Below are positions 36,194-44,383 of a stretch of DNA of 64,000 nt, one piece after another. This DNA comes from RUG14300 sp964391805 (GTDB lineage Bacteria; Bacillota; Clostridia; Christensenellales; CAG-1252). Positions within the stretch are counted from its first letter, which is position 1. Every line of letters starts with the position of its first letter. Position numbers and translations under genes: made by a program. The stretch lies in NCBI GenBank assembly GCA_964391805.1, contig CAYMNK010000009.1:1-64000 (forward strand), given 5' to 3'. Below the pieces are notes generated by a model. It was not told the DNA's origin. It ran no database searches and saw nothing but the letters and a program-made list of their open reading frames with translations.

Positions 36194-36222
36194 TTGTAAA
36201 TGTCAATGTGATTTGGTATAAT
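36194..36222 (+). promoter_or_regulatory. Promoter of pfkA-pfp
   Basis: TTGTAA (36194-36199), 17-bp spacer, TATAAT (36217-36222). An AAAGGAG site follows before the ATG at 36260. Confidence 0.8.
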
Positions 36223-36259
36223 ATAAAATGAAATTCTATGTAAAAAGGAGTTTTTAATA

Positions 36260-37222
36260 ATGAGAATTGCAGTTTTGACATCGGGCGGAGATGCTCCTGG
36301 TATGAATGCGGCGATTAGAGCCGTTGTTCGTTATGCGGGATATAAGGATATAGAGGTATTCGGTATTGAGCGCGGATACGAAGGCTTGGTCAACGATGAT
36401 ATGAAGATGCTTAGTAAGAGAAGCGTATCGGGTATCGTTCAACGTGGCGGTACAATGTTGATGACGGCGAGATGTCCCGAATTTGTTGATTATGAAGTAC
36501 GTAGAAAGGCAGCCGAGAATTTAGCTAACAGAGACATTTCCGGTCTTGTAGTAATCGGCGGTGACGGTAGTTTCCAGGGTATGAATCTTCTTACTAAGGA
36601 ATTCGGCATCAAAACTGTAGGTATTCCCGGTACCATTGATAACGATTTAGCGTATACCGATTATACTTTAGGATTCGATACTGCAGTTAATACCGTAGTT
36701 AATAACGTTAACAACCTTAGAGATACCATGAGTTCTCATGAGAGAGTCGTAGTTGTTGAGGTTATGGGTAGAAGTTCGGGTGATATTGCTCTTTATGCGG
36801 GTGTAGCAAGTGGAGCCGAAATAATATTGATTCCCGAGCGTACCGTTAATTATGATGAGGTTTCTAAGGTGTTGAGTCGTGGTAAGAGAGCAGGTAAACA
36901 ATCTGCAATCATCATGTTGGCCGAGGGCGCAGGTCCTATCGATAACGTTATCGCGGAACTCAAATCGAGATTACCCGAATTACACTTCCGTAGTTGTGTA
37001 TTAGGTCACATTCAACGTGGCGGAATGCCGAGTATGGCAGATAGAAATCTTGCCGCACGCTTTGGTGCTAAGGCAGTAGATTTACTTTCGAGCGGTAAGG
37101 GCGGAAGAGTAGTCGGTATCAGACAAAACGAAATAATAGATCTATCGGTAAGTGAAGCATTGGCTTTGCCCCATAGATTTAATGAAGAATTATATAATTT
37201 AGCAAAGATATTAAGTCTTTAG
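36260..37222 (+). CDS. pfkA: ATP-dependent 6-phosphofructokinase
   Basis: Phosphorylates fructose-6-phosphate with ATP. The 320-residue length is that of the allosteric bacterial enzyme. The signature residues for ATP use are visible: GGDGS (Gly at the position that is Asp in PPi enzymes) and PGTIDND (Gly in place of Lys). Other motifs are GGDAPGMNAAIRA at the N terminus, MGRSSGDIALYAG and HIQRGGMPSMADR. It lies 9 bp before a second phosphofructokinase of the PPi type. Confidence 0.95.
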   Translation: MRIAVLTSGGDAPGMNAAIRAVVRYAGYKDIEVFGIERGYEGLVNDDMKMLSKRSVSGIVQRGGTMLMTARCPEFVDYEVRRKAAENLANRDISGLVVIGGDGSFQGMNLLTKEFGIKTVGIPGTIDNDLAYTDYTLGFDTAVNTVVNNVNNLRDTMSSHERVVVVEVMGRSSGDIALYAGVASGAEIILIPERTVNYDEVSKVLSRGKRAGKQSAIIMLAEGAGPIDNVIAELKSRLPELHFRSCVLGHIQRGGMPSMADRNLAARFGAKAVDLLSSGKGGRVVGIRQNEIIDLSVSEALALPHRFNEELYNLAKILSL

Positions 37223-37230
37223 GAGGATTT

Positions 37231-38481
37231 ATGAAAAATTTAGTTGGTGCAATGATTTTCGGACAATCCGGCGGTCCTTCGTCGGTTATTAATAGCAGTG
37301 CTGCAGGCGTTTTTATCGAAGCTTTGAAGCATCCTGAGCAAATTACAGCCGTTTACGGTGCAGCTCACGGAATCAAGGGAATTCTTGATGAGGATTTCTA
37401 CGATATCGGTCAAGAGGATATTAGAGAATTAGAGCTTTTAAAAAATACACCGAGTTCGGCATTGGGTTCTGTTCGTTACAAATTAAAGCCCGTAGAGGTT
37501 GACGAAACCGATTACAAACGCATTCTTGAAGTTTTCAAGAAGTACAATATCCGTTATTTCTTCTATAACGGCGGTAATGACAGTATGGATACTTGTAATA
37601 AGATCAGTAAGTATCTACAACAAGCCAATTACGATTGTAACGTAATAGGCGTACCCAAGACCATCGATAACGACCTTTTCGGTACAGATCACTGCCCCGG
37701 TTATGGTTCGGCAGCTAAGTACATTGCTACCTCTATCATGGAGCTCAAACTTGATGCTACCGTTTACAATACAGGGATGGTATGTATTTTAGAGGTTATG
37801 GGACGTAATGCAGGTTGGTTGACCGCAGCTGCTCAAATTGCTACCTATAAGGGATTAGGCGCAGACCTTATCTATTTACCCGAAACTCCGTTTGATATTG
37901 ACGAGTTCGTACAATCGGTTAAGGAAGTATGTGCTAAGAATAACAATAAGTGTATGGTAGTAGTATCCGAAGGTATCAAGACCAAAGAGGGCAAGTATGT
38001 AGGTGAATTCGTTGCTTCATCCACAGACCTTTTCGGACACGCACAATTAGGCGGTGTAGGACAAATGTTAGCCGATATCGTTAAGAAAGAGACAGGTATC
38101 AAAGTTAGACCTATCGAATTCAGTTTGTTACAACGTTGTGCTGCACACCTTGCAAGTAAGACCGACGTAGAAGAGGCTTTTGCATCGGGTGCTTATGCAG
38201 TTAAAGCTGCTATCAGCGGTATTACCGATAAGATGGTTGTTCTTCAAAGAGACGAAAATAGCGAAGAATATAAGTGTGAGCCCGCATTGATGGACGTTGC
38301 ATTGGCTGCTAATACCGAGAAGAAAATTCCCGAAAGTTGGATTCTTCCCGCAGGTAAGGGCTTAACCGACGAATACGTTAAGTACGCACTTCCCTTGATT
38401 CAAGGCGACTGCAAGGCTCCTTTAGAGGACGGACTACCCAGATTTGCACGTCTTAAGAAGGTTCAAGCAGGTAGAAAATAA
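37231..38481 (+). CDS. pfp: Pyrophosphate--fructose-6-phosphate 1-phosphotransferase
   Basis: Reversible phosphofructokinase that uses pyrophosphate. At 416 residues it is longer than PfkA and belongs to the PPi-type group. Two diagnostic residues are visible: Asp in GGNDSM (where ATP enzymes have Gly) and Lys in PKTIDND (where ATP enzymes have Gly). GQSGGPSSVINSS, MGRNAGWLTAAA and the LLQRCAAHLAS segment fit the family. The tandem arrangement lets the cell choose an ATP-costly or a PPi-sparing, reversible step. Confidence 0.94.
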   Translation: MKNLVGAMIFGQSGGPSSVINSSAAGVFIEALKHPEQITAVYGAAHGIKGILDEDFYDIGQEDIRELELLKNTPSSALGSVRYKLKPVEVDETDYKRILEVFKKYNIRYFFYNGGNDSMDTCNKISKYLQQANYDCNVIGVPKTIDNDLFGTDHCPGYGSAAKYIATSIMELKLDATVYNTGMVCILEVMGRNAGWLTAAAQIATYKGLGADLIYLPETPFDIDEFVQSVKEVCAKNNNKCMVVVSEGIKTKEGKYVGEFVASSTDLFGHAQLGGVGQMLADIVKKETGIKVRPIEFSLLQRCAAHLASKTDVEEAFASGAYAVKAAISGITDKMVVLQRDENSEEYKCEPALMDVALAANTEKKIPESWILPAGKGLTDEYVKYALPLIQGDCKAPLEDGLPRFARLKKVQAGRK

Positions 38482-38544
38482 ATTCATTAACGCTTTAATT
38501 TTTTAAAGCATGCTATCATAAGATTATTTGTAAGGAGTAATAAT

Positions 38545-39555
38545 ATGAAAAAGATTTTGGTTACAGGCGGAACGGGATATATCGGATCTCACACTTGTGT
38601 CGAGTTGATTAATCAAGGGTATTTACCTATAATTGCAGATAATTTATCCAATAGTAAGGAAAATGTAGTCGACAAAATTCAAGAGATTACCGGTGTTAGA
38701 CCTGTCTTTTACAAAGTTGATATTTTAGACGAAGTCGGACTTAGTAAGATTTTTGCCGAACACGATATTCAAGCGGTAATTCACTTTGCAGGTTTGAAGG
38801 CAGTAGGCGAGAGCGTTAAAGTGCCTTTGAAGTACTATAATAATAATATTACCGGTACCGTCAACCTACTTGAGGTTATGAAGAAGTATAATGTTAAAAA
38901 CATTATCTTCAGTTCCTCCGCAACCGTTTACGGCGATCCTAAGGAAGTTCCTATCAAGGAAACCGCTCCTACGGGCGGATGTACCAATCCTTACGGTAAG
39001 ACCAAGTATTTCATTGAAGAGATACTTAAGGACTTATATGTTTCGGACAATTCCTTCAATATCGCATTGCTGAGATATTTTAACCCTGTCGGTGCACACG
39101 AATCGGGCTTGATCGGCGAGAATCCTAACGGTATTCCTAATAATCTTATGCCGTATATCACACAAGTTGCTATCGGTATCAGACCGCACTTAAATGTATT
39201 CGGTAACGACTATGATACTCCCGACGGTACAGGTGTCCGTGATTATATTCATGTAGTAGATCTTGCTATGGGACACATTTGTGCACTTAAAAAGCTCGAG
39301 AGCGTGTCTAACGGTGTACATATTTACAATTTGGGTACCGGTGTAGGTTATAGCGTTCTCGATATGGTTCACGCATTCTCCGAAGTTTTGGGTAGACCTC
39401 TACCTTATAAAATCGTAGAAAGACGTCCCGGTGACATTGCTAAATGTTGGGCTGATCCCGAAAAGGCAGAAAGAGAGTTAGGCTTTAAGGCACGTTTCGA
39501 TCTCAAGAAAATGTGCGAAGATAGTTGGAATTTCCAACAAAAACTAAAAGACTAA
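38545..39555 (+). CDS. galE: UDP-glucose 4-epimerase
   Basis: NAD-dependent interconversion of UDP-glucose and UDP-galactose. At 336 residues it is the usual length. It shows GGTGYIGSHTCVELI (Rossmann loop), HFAGLKAVGES, SSSATVYG, and the catalytic Tyr and Lys in NPYGKTKYFIE. PVGAHESGLIGENPNGIPNNLMPYI and YIHVVDLAMGH are typical of the GalE branch. The gene probably supplies sugar nucleotides for surface polysaccharide, and stands alone after the phosphofructokinases. Confidence 0.95.
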   Translation: MKKILVTGGTGYIGSHTCVELINQGYLPIIADNLSNSKENVVDKIQEITGVRPVFYKVDILDEVGLSKIFAEHDIQAVIHFAGLKAVGESVKVPLKYYNNNITGTVNLLEVMKKYNVKNIIFSSSATVYGDPKEVPIKETAPTGGCTNPYGKTKYFIEEILKDLYVSDNSFNIALLRYFNPVGAHESGLIGENPNGIPNNLMPYITQVAIGIRPHLNVFGNDYDTPDGTGVRDYIHVVDLAMGHICALKKLESVSNGVHIYNLGTGVGYSVLDMVHAFSEVLGRPLPYKIVERRPGDIAKCWADPEKAERELGFKARFDLKKMCEDSWNFQQKLKD

Positions 39556-39679
39556 TTATGGTAGGTAAGTTATCGGAAAACGCTATGCCGAATAAATAGT
39601 ATAGCGTTGTTGGCAGTTTTTACAGCTAACCGATGACGTTATCTAAATATGAAAAATATCTGCGGAAAGTGACTAACGA

Positions 39680-41377
39680 ATGAAACAAGGTGACCGACTG
39701 ACATTAGATATAATTGACTACGGAAGTAACGGAGAAGGCATAGCAAAAGTTGATGGCTTTGTCGTCTTCGTTCCTTTTAGTATAATTGGCGAAAAAGTCA
39801 ATGTTAGAATTACCTATGTTAAAAAGAATTTTGCCAATGCCGTTTTAGAAGATGTGGTCATACCGTCACCGAATAGAGTAAAACCGCCTTGTAATAGATT
39901 TACACGCTGTGGCGGATGCGATATGCTTCATATGTCATATGACGAGCAGTTAAAATTGAAACACAATGCAATAGTTAACACTTTTTGTAGAAACACCAGT
40001 GGAGAGTACAACATCGAGCCATGTGTTCCGTCCCTCTCGGTATTAGGTTATCGCAACAAGGTCAGTTTGCCGTTCGGTACGGTTGACGGTAGAGTTGCAC
40101 TTGGCTTTTATCGTGAAGGAACGCATAAAATCGTAAGCATTACCAAGTGTTTTTTACAAGGTGAGTGGATAGAACCTATTATTAATTCGGTATTATCATA
40201 TGCTACGGAATTATCACTAACTGTATATGACGAATTAAGCGGTAAAGGATTGCTTAGACATTTAGTTGTTCGTAAAATGGACGACTTCTATACGATAACC
40301 GTTGTTTCGACCGCCAAACTACCCAAGGTCGAATTGCTGATAGAAAAATTCGATAGCTTTATAAAAGGACAATACGCTCTATATTTAAATATTAATAAGC
40401 GTAAGGGAAACACCGTTCTTAGTGGCGATATAACACTTTTATACGGAGAGAAACATGCCGTATTGGTGCGTGGAATCGAGGTAGAAGTCAATCCGTTTTC
40501 ATTTTTTCAAGTCAATGACGGTGTTCGCGACCTAATTTACGATAAAATCGAGCAAATTATTGGCGATCGTGACGGTACGGTTGTAATCGATGCATATGCC
40601 GGAATAGGAGTTTTAGGCGCAAACCTTGCAAAAACGCAAAAAAAGGTGTATAATATAGAAATAGTACCCGAAGCGGTCGAAGACGCTAAGCGTTTATCGG
40701 CTGTGAACGGCTTAGATAGGTATATTACGTCGATGTGCGGTGATTCTCAAGAATTGATACCGCGATTGATAGACGATTTGACCGCCGATATCAATAAACG
40801 TGCCGTACATTCTATGAAATTGCTATCGCCGTATTTCTTATCGATTAAGGAAGGGCGTAAGCGTTATGAATTACGGTTGAACGATGCCAAGCGACAGGCA
40901 ATTAAAGTCGGTGATACGGTATGCTTTAATGATTTGGGTAGCGGTGAACAATTATTGACCGTTGTTAGATCTAAACATATATATTCCGATTTTAAGGAGT
41001 TATTCGAGGATTTAGGTACAAAAGTATGTGGTTTTGATGATGAAATCGATACTACGTTAGCCTCGCAGACTATGAATGAGATATATTCTCAGGACGAAAT
41101 CGATAAGCATGGAGCGGTTGCTGTAGAGATAGAGCCGATAACTGCGAATATAATTGCGGTACTCGATCCGCCTCGCAAGGGTGCCGATATACATGTATTG
41201 GAAGCCATTAAGGATAGCGGAATTGATAAAATAATTTATATATCATGTAATCCGGCTACCTTATCACGCGATACCGAGATACTTTCGACCGATTATCGAG
41301 CAGTGAGCATAACGCCATATGATATGTTCCCCAACACTCGACATGTCGAAGTTCTTGCCGTTTTCGAACGGAAATAG
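39680..41377 (+). CDS. RlmD/RumA-type 23S rRNA (uracil-C5)-methyltransferase with inserted ASCH-like domain
   Basis: 565 residues, about 110 longer than the usual RlmD length. Residues 1-55 are a TRAM domain (NGEGIAKVDGFVVFVPF). A [4Fe-4S] site (CNRFTRCGGCDM) lies near 75. The SAM motif (IDAYAGIGVLGANLA) is near 305. The catalytic region (VLDPPRKGAD, then ISCNPATLSRD with the nucleophilic Cys) lies near 495-530. Between the motif after CGDSQELIP and EPITANIIAVLDPP, residues about 365-490 are an insertion carrying FLSIKEGRKRYELRLND, RQAIKVGDTVCFND and an ASCH-like pattern (GxKxxExR, then a GD segment). ASCH domains bind RNA or nucleosides. The insertion preserves every methylase motif, so the enzyme may be active with added substrate recognition. 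Promoter unclear. Confidence 0.85.
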   Translation: MKQGDRLTLDIIDYGSNGEGIAKVDGFVVFVPFSIIGEKVNVRITYVKKNFANAVLEDVVIPSPNRVKPPCNRFTRCGGCDMLHMSYDEQLKLKHNAIVNTFCRNTSGEYNIEPCVPSLSVLGYRNKVSLPFGTVDGRVALGFYREGTHKIVSITKCFLQGEWIEPIINSVLSYATELSLTVYDELSGKGLLRHLVVRKMDDFYTITVVSTAKLPKVELLIEKFDSFIKGQYALYLNINKRKGNTVLSGDITLLYGEKHAVLVRGIEVEVNPFSFFQVNDGVRDLIYDKIEQIIGDRDGTVVIDAYAGIGVLGANLAKTQKKVYNIEIVPEAVEDAKRLSAVNGLDRYITSMCGDSQELIPRLIDDLTADINKRAVHSMKLLSPYFLSIKEGRKRYELRLNDAKRQAIKVGDTVCFNDLGSGEQLLTVVRSKHIYSDFKELFEDLGTKVCGFDDEIDTTLASQTMNEIYSQDEIDKHGAVAVEIEPITANIIAVLDPPRKGADIHVLEAIKDSGIDKIIYISCNPATLSRDTEILSTDYRAVSITPYDMFPNTRHVEVLAVFERK

Positions 41378-41579
41378 ACATCAAATGTCATACTGATTCC
41401 CGTCCCGTCATACTGCGCGGAAGACGAAGTCTGGAGTCGAACTGCGAAGCAGTGCAAGGTTTACCTTGCAGTATCTTGGACGGTAACGAAGCGTCGGTAT
41501 CTGCATCCATATTTAAAAACGCACACAAAGAGTTACCAAAATAACTCAACCATACATACATAAGGAGGATTCTGTTAGG
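41378..41579. repeat. Three-hairpin element
   Basis: A full copy lies at 41407-41483 (arms GAC/GTC, CTGC/GCAG, GCAAGG/CCTTGC), preceded by the truncated leader from 41385 (TCATACTGATTCCCGTCC) and ending in the GTATCTTGGACGG tail variant. Confidence 0.8.
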
Positions 41580-42710
41580 ATGATACAAATTGTGGAAGTA
41601 AAGAGTAAGAAACAAATCAAGGAGTTTGTTAATTTTCCTTTGAGGTTATATAAAGGAAATCCATATTTTGTTCCACCCCTTTACGGAGATGAATTGGAAA
41701 TTTTCAAACCAAATAATAAGTATTCCGACCAATCCGAATCGATATTCTATCTTGCTATTAGAGATGGTAAAACGGTTGGTAGAATACAGGGTATATTACA
41801 AAGAGTAGCTAATGAAAAGTGGAATCAAAAGCGCGTTAGATTTAATCGTTTTGATTCTATAAACGACCAAGAGGTTGCAAATGCACTTTTTAACGCGGTT
41901 GAAGAATGGGCTAAATCTAAGGGCATGAACGAAATTGTCGGTCCTTTAGGCTATTCCGACCTCGATAGAGAAGGGTTATTGATTGAGGGTTTTGATCAAA
42001 TTTCGACGTTTGAGGAACAATACAATTATGATTACTATCCCACGTTGGTTGAAAATGCCGGTTATGGTAAGGAAATTGACTGGTTAGAGAGTAAATTGAC
42101 TGCACCCGAAAAGATAGATGAGAGACTCGATAATATATCCAATCATATGATGCAGAAATATGGATTAAGGCTTGGAATGGCTAAGACTGCAAATGAGTTC
42201 GTTAAGAAATGGGGAGAAGGATTCTTCACCGTTCTTGATGAAACGTATGACGCTATCTATCAATCCGTACCTATCAGTGATAGATTAAAGAGAGACCTTA
42301 TTAACAGTTTTTCTCTTATCTTGAACGTTAAGTATGCAACCGTTATTTTGGACAAGGATGATAAAATAGTAGGCTTCGGTATAGGATTCCCCTCGATCGG
42401 TAAGGCGCTTCAAAAGAGCGGTGGTCGTTTAACACCGAGTGCGATAGTTCGCTTGCTTAGATCTATTCGTAAACCAAAGGTACTTGATTTAGCCTTGATC
42501 GGTATAATCCCTGAATATAGAAATAAAGCTATAGCAACATCGATAATCAGCGAAATGCTTAAAATGTTAAGACGTGGCGAGGTGGCGTATGCCGAAACTA
42601 ATTTGAATCTCGAAACCAATCACAATATTCTTAATTTGTGGAAGCATTTTGATAGAGTTCAACATAAGCGTAGAAGAAGTTATGTTAAATCCATTGACGA
42701 TGTTCAATAA
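41580..42710 (+). CDS. GNAT-family acetyltransferase-like protein
   Basis: A 376-residue protein with two GNAT-like halves. The N-terminal half has VNFPLRLYKGNPYFVPPL and IFYLAIRDGKTVGRIQGI, followed by EWAKSKGMNEIVGPLGYSDLDREGLLIEGF. The C-terminal half has a second acetyltransferase-like fold, with ALIGIIPEYRNKAIATSIISEMLKML resembling the acetyl-CoA loop. This double form is seen in many gut Bacillota and Bacteroidota without a known substrate. An AAGGAGG ribosome site precedes the ATG. No partner gene is near, and its acetyl acceptor is unknown. Confidence 0.75.
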   Translation: MIQIVEVKSKKQIKEFVNFPLRLYKGNPYFVPPLYGDELEIFKPNNKYSDQSESIFYLAIRDGKTVGRIQGILQRVANEKWNQKRVRFNRFDSINDQEVANALFNAVEEWAKSKGMNEIVGPLGYSDLDREGLLIEGFDQISTFEEQYNYDYYPTLVENAGYGKEIDWLESKLTAPEKIDERLDNISNHMMQKYGLRLGMAKTANEFVKKWGEGFFTVLDETYDAIYQSVPISDRLKRDLINSFSLILNVKYATVILDKDDKIVGFGIGFPSIGKALQKSGGRLTPSAIVRLLRSIRKPKVLDLALIGIIPEYRNKAIATSIISEMLKMLRRGEVAYAETNLNLETNHNILNLWKHFDRVQHKRRRSYVKSIDDVQ

Positions 42711-43182
42711 GATATAAATCAAGTCATTTGGAAAACAAAAAAACGCTTACTTTTTCTAAAAAACGCTAATAATATATTACAAAAATGTAGGGGCGATTAG
42801 TAATCGCCCGCCAAAAGCAAGTCCTCGCACTTGCCTTTTACGTGAGAACCAAAGCTATATCACAAACGTGTAGGGGCGATTAGTAATCGCCCACCTAATT
42901 TGAATACTATATTTTCACATTCGCTTATTTAATAGTAATCGATATATCACACATATGTCATCCTGAGCATCGACGAAGGATCTAAATCCTAAAAAAAAAT
43001 ATTTTATAGCATACACTTTTTACACAAAATACGGCAATATATCATTAAATTGTAGGGGCGGTTAGCAATCGCCCGCCAAAAGCAAGTCCTTGCACTTGCC
43101 TTTTACGTGAGAACCAGAACCATATCACAAACATGTGGGGTCGATTAGTAATCGCCCTCAAAGCAGTATCTAAATCTTTAAT
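42711..43182. repeat. Gap filled with palindromic GGGCGATTA elements
   Basis: Four palindromic copies lie at about 42787-42840, 42870-42894, 43052-43100 and 43135-43158 (GGCGATTA, central base, TAATCGCC), two of them followed by a GCAAGT/ACTTGC hairpin. A TCATCCTGAGCATCGACGAAGGATCT unit lies near 42958-42982, and AGTATCTAAATC at 43164 is the tail of a lost three-hairpin copy. No gene is visible. Confidence 0.85.
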
Positions 43183-43215
43183 AAAAAAAGATAAGCGACT
43201 GCAATTTCGCTTATC
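43183..43215 (-). terminator. Terminator of the XRE regulator
   Basis: Nine-base-pair stem GATAAGCGA/TCGCTTATC with an eight-base loop, followed on the minus strand by seven T residues. Confidence 0.85.
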
Positions 43216-43295
43216 TCACCTAAACTATATACAAAAACAATTTATCGTTTATTAGACTAATTACAATAAGAATATTGAATATAAATCATTGACGT

Positions 43296-43577
43296 CTAAA
43301 GACTTTTTAAAAATTCTATTAACAGCTTCTTTTGCTTTGGGGAAAGATTAGATAAAGCAATCGATAAATCTTCAGCTTCGTCATTAAAATTAAAAAAATC
43401 CTTAATTGATATTTCCAATGCATCGCAAATAATTTGCAGATGTCCGACTGTAATATCCGCTTGTCCGAGTTCAACACGGCGTAAATGTGTTTGGGATACA
43501 CCTGCTTTATCGGCAAGTGCATTTTGGGTATATCCGCTTTTTTCTCTTAGTGTTTTAATTCTATCACCGATATCCAT
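43296..43577 (-). CDS. XRE-family helix-turn-helix regulator of the restriction-modification island
   Basis: A 93-residue DNA-binding protein. Residues 1-65 form a Cro/CI-like helix-turn-helix (IGDRIKTLREKSGYTQNALADKAGVSQTHLRRVELGQADIT, IICDALEISIKDFF). The tail (SNLSPKQKKLLIEFLKSL) probably serves dimerisation. It is divergent from the methylase gene and shares with it an almost identical leader and TTAGTCTTATA boxes, so it most likely acts as a controller (C-protein-like) for its own gene and the island. Repression or activation is not shown by the sequence. Confidence 0.88.
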   Translation of the reverse strand: MDIGDRIKTLREKSGYTQNALADKAGVSQTHLRRVELGQADITVGHLQIICDALEISIKDFFNFNDEAEDLSIALSNLSPKQKKLLIEFLKSL

Positions 43578-43710
43578 AATTGCTTCCTTTTTAGTCTTAT
43601 AAGAATATTCTAATATATCTATTGCGAAAAGATTAGTCTTTTAGTGTTGCAAAGTTAGTCTTATAGTGCTATAATATTATATGTATAAGACTAATAAAGG
43701 AAGCAATTAT
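43576..43710. promoter_or_regulatory. Divergent control region with TTAGTCTT operator array and a mirrored leader
   Basis: Boxes containing TTAGTCTT lie at 43591-43598, 43633-43640 and 43655-43662, and the inverted form at 43687-43694. The second and third are 22 bp apart, two helical turns, within a direct repeat TTAGTCTTnTAGTG. The leaders of the two divergent genes are inverted copies, 26 of 27 positions alike (43576-43602 against 43684-43710), including the AAGGAAG ribosome site. The methylase promoter is TTGCAA (43647-43652), 17-bp spacer, TATAAT (43670-43675), so the operators flank its -35. Confidence 0.8.
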
Positions 43711-43717
43711 ACTCAAA

Positions 43718-44383
43718 ATGGTAAAATCTCAAACAAAATCAAAAGATCGCGTTAGAGAACACGGAGAAGTGTTCACATCCGAACGCGAGGTAAAGGCTAT
43801 GTGTGATTTGGTAAAAGATGAAACAGAGCGCATAGACAGTCGATTTTTGGAGCCAGCATGCGGTGACGGAAATTTTCTTGTGGAAATTCTATCGCGTAAA
43901 CTTGAAGTTGTTAAACGAAAATATAGAAAATCTACCCTTGATTACGAGAAAAACGCCGTACTTGCTGTTTCTAGCGTTTACGGTGTGGATATTATGTTAG
44001 ATAACGTGATTGCTTGCCGAGAGCGGCTTTTTAGTATTTGGGATAAGGAATATAAATCAGTTTGTAAAAAAGATTGTAACGACCAAACGCGTGAGGCAGT
44101 TAAGTTTATTCTCTCACGAAATATTGTTTGCGGTAATGCTTTAACATTTAAATGCGTAGACGAAAACTGTAATGATACCAATGAACCGATAGTTTTTTCG
44201 GAATGGGCATTTGTAACAGGTGTTCAAATGCAACGTCAAGATTATACTTTTGCCCGATTACTTGAAATGAATAGCGATGATGAAGTGAAACAACAATCGA
44301 TGTTCAACCGACAACCTATCGAAGAGGGCGAATTATTAAAAAGATACGTAACCCATTATAGGAGAGTGCAAGAAAATGAATGA
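43718..44383 (+). CDS. N6-DNA-methylase-like subunit lacking the NPPY motif
   Basis: 221 residues. The N terminus carries a motif-X-like segment (EVFTSEREVKAMCDLV) and SAM motif I in FLEPACGDGNFLVEIL (about residue 45-60), followed by VYGVDIMLDNVIACRERLF. It has no (N/D)PP(Y/F) catalytic motif, so alone it should not methylate DNA; it may pair with the next gene. Start: the AAGGAAG site is 14 nt before the ATG at 43718, long for a ribosome site. The ATA at 43709 occupies the place of the regulator's ATG in the mirrored leader, so the true start may be ATA or have moved. It overlaps the next gene by 8 bp. Confidence 0.8.
   Translation: MVKSQTKSKDRVREHGEVFTSEREVKAMCDLVKDETERIDSRFLEPACGDGNFLVEILSRKLEVVKRKYRKSTLDYEKNAVLAVSSVYGVDIMLDNVIACRERLFSIWDKEYKSVCKKDCNDQTREAVKFILSRNIVCGNALTFKCVDENCNDTNEPIVFSEWAFVTGVQMQRQDYTFARLLEMNSDDEVKQQSMFNRQPIEEGELLKRYVTHYRRVQENE

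Noticed and set aside
42711..43182. Possible CRISPR array in the repeat-rich gap
   Set aside because: The repeats are palindromic units of uneven spacing with similar flanks, and no cas gene is near; they belong to the dispersed families.
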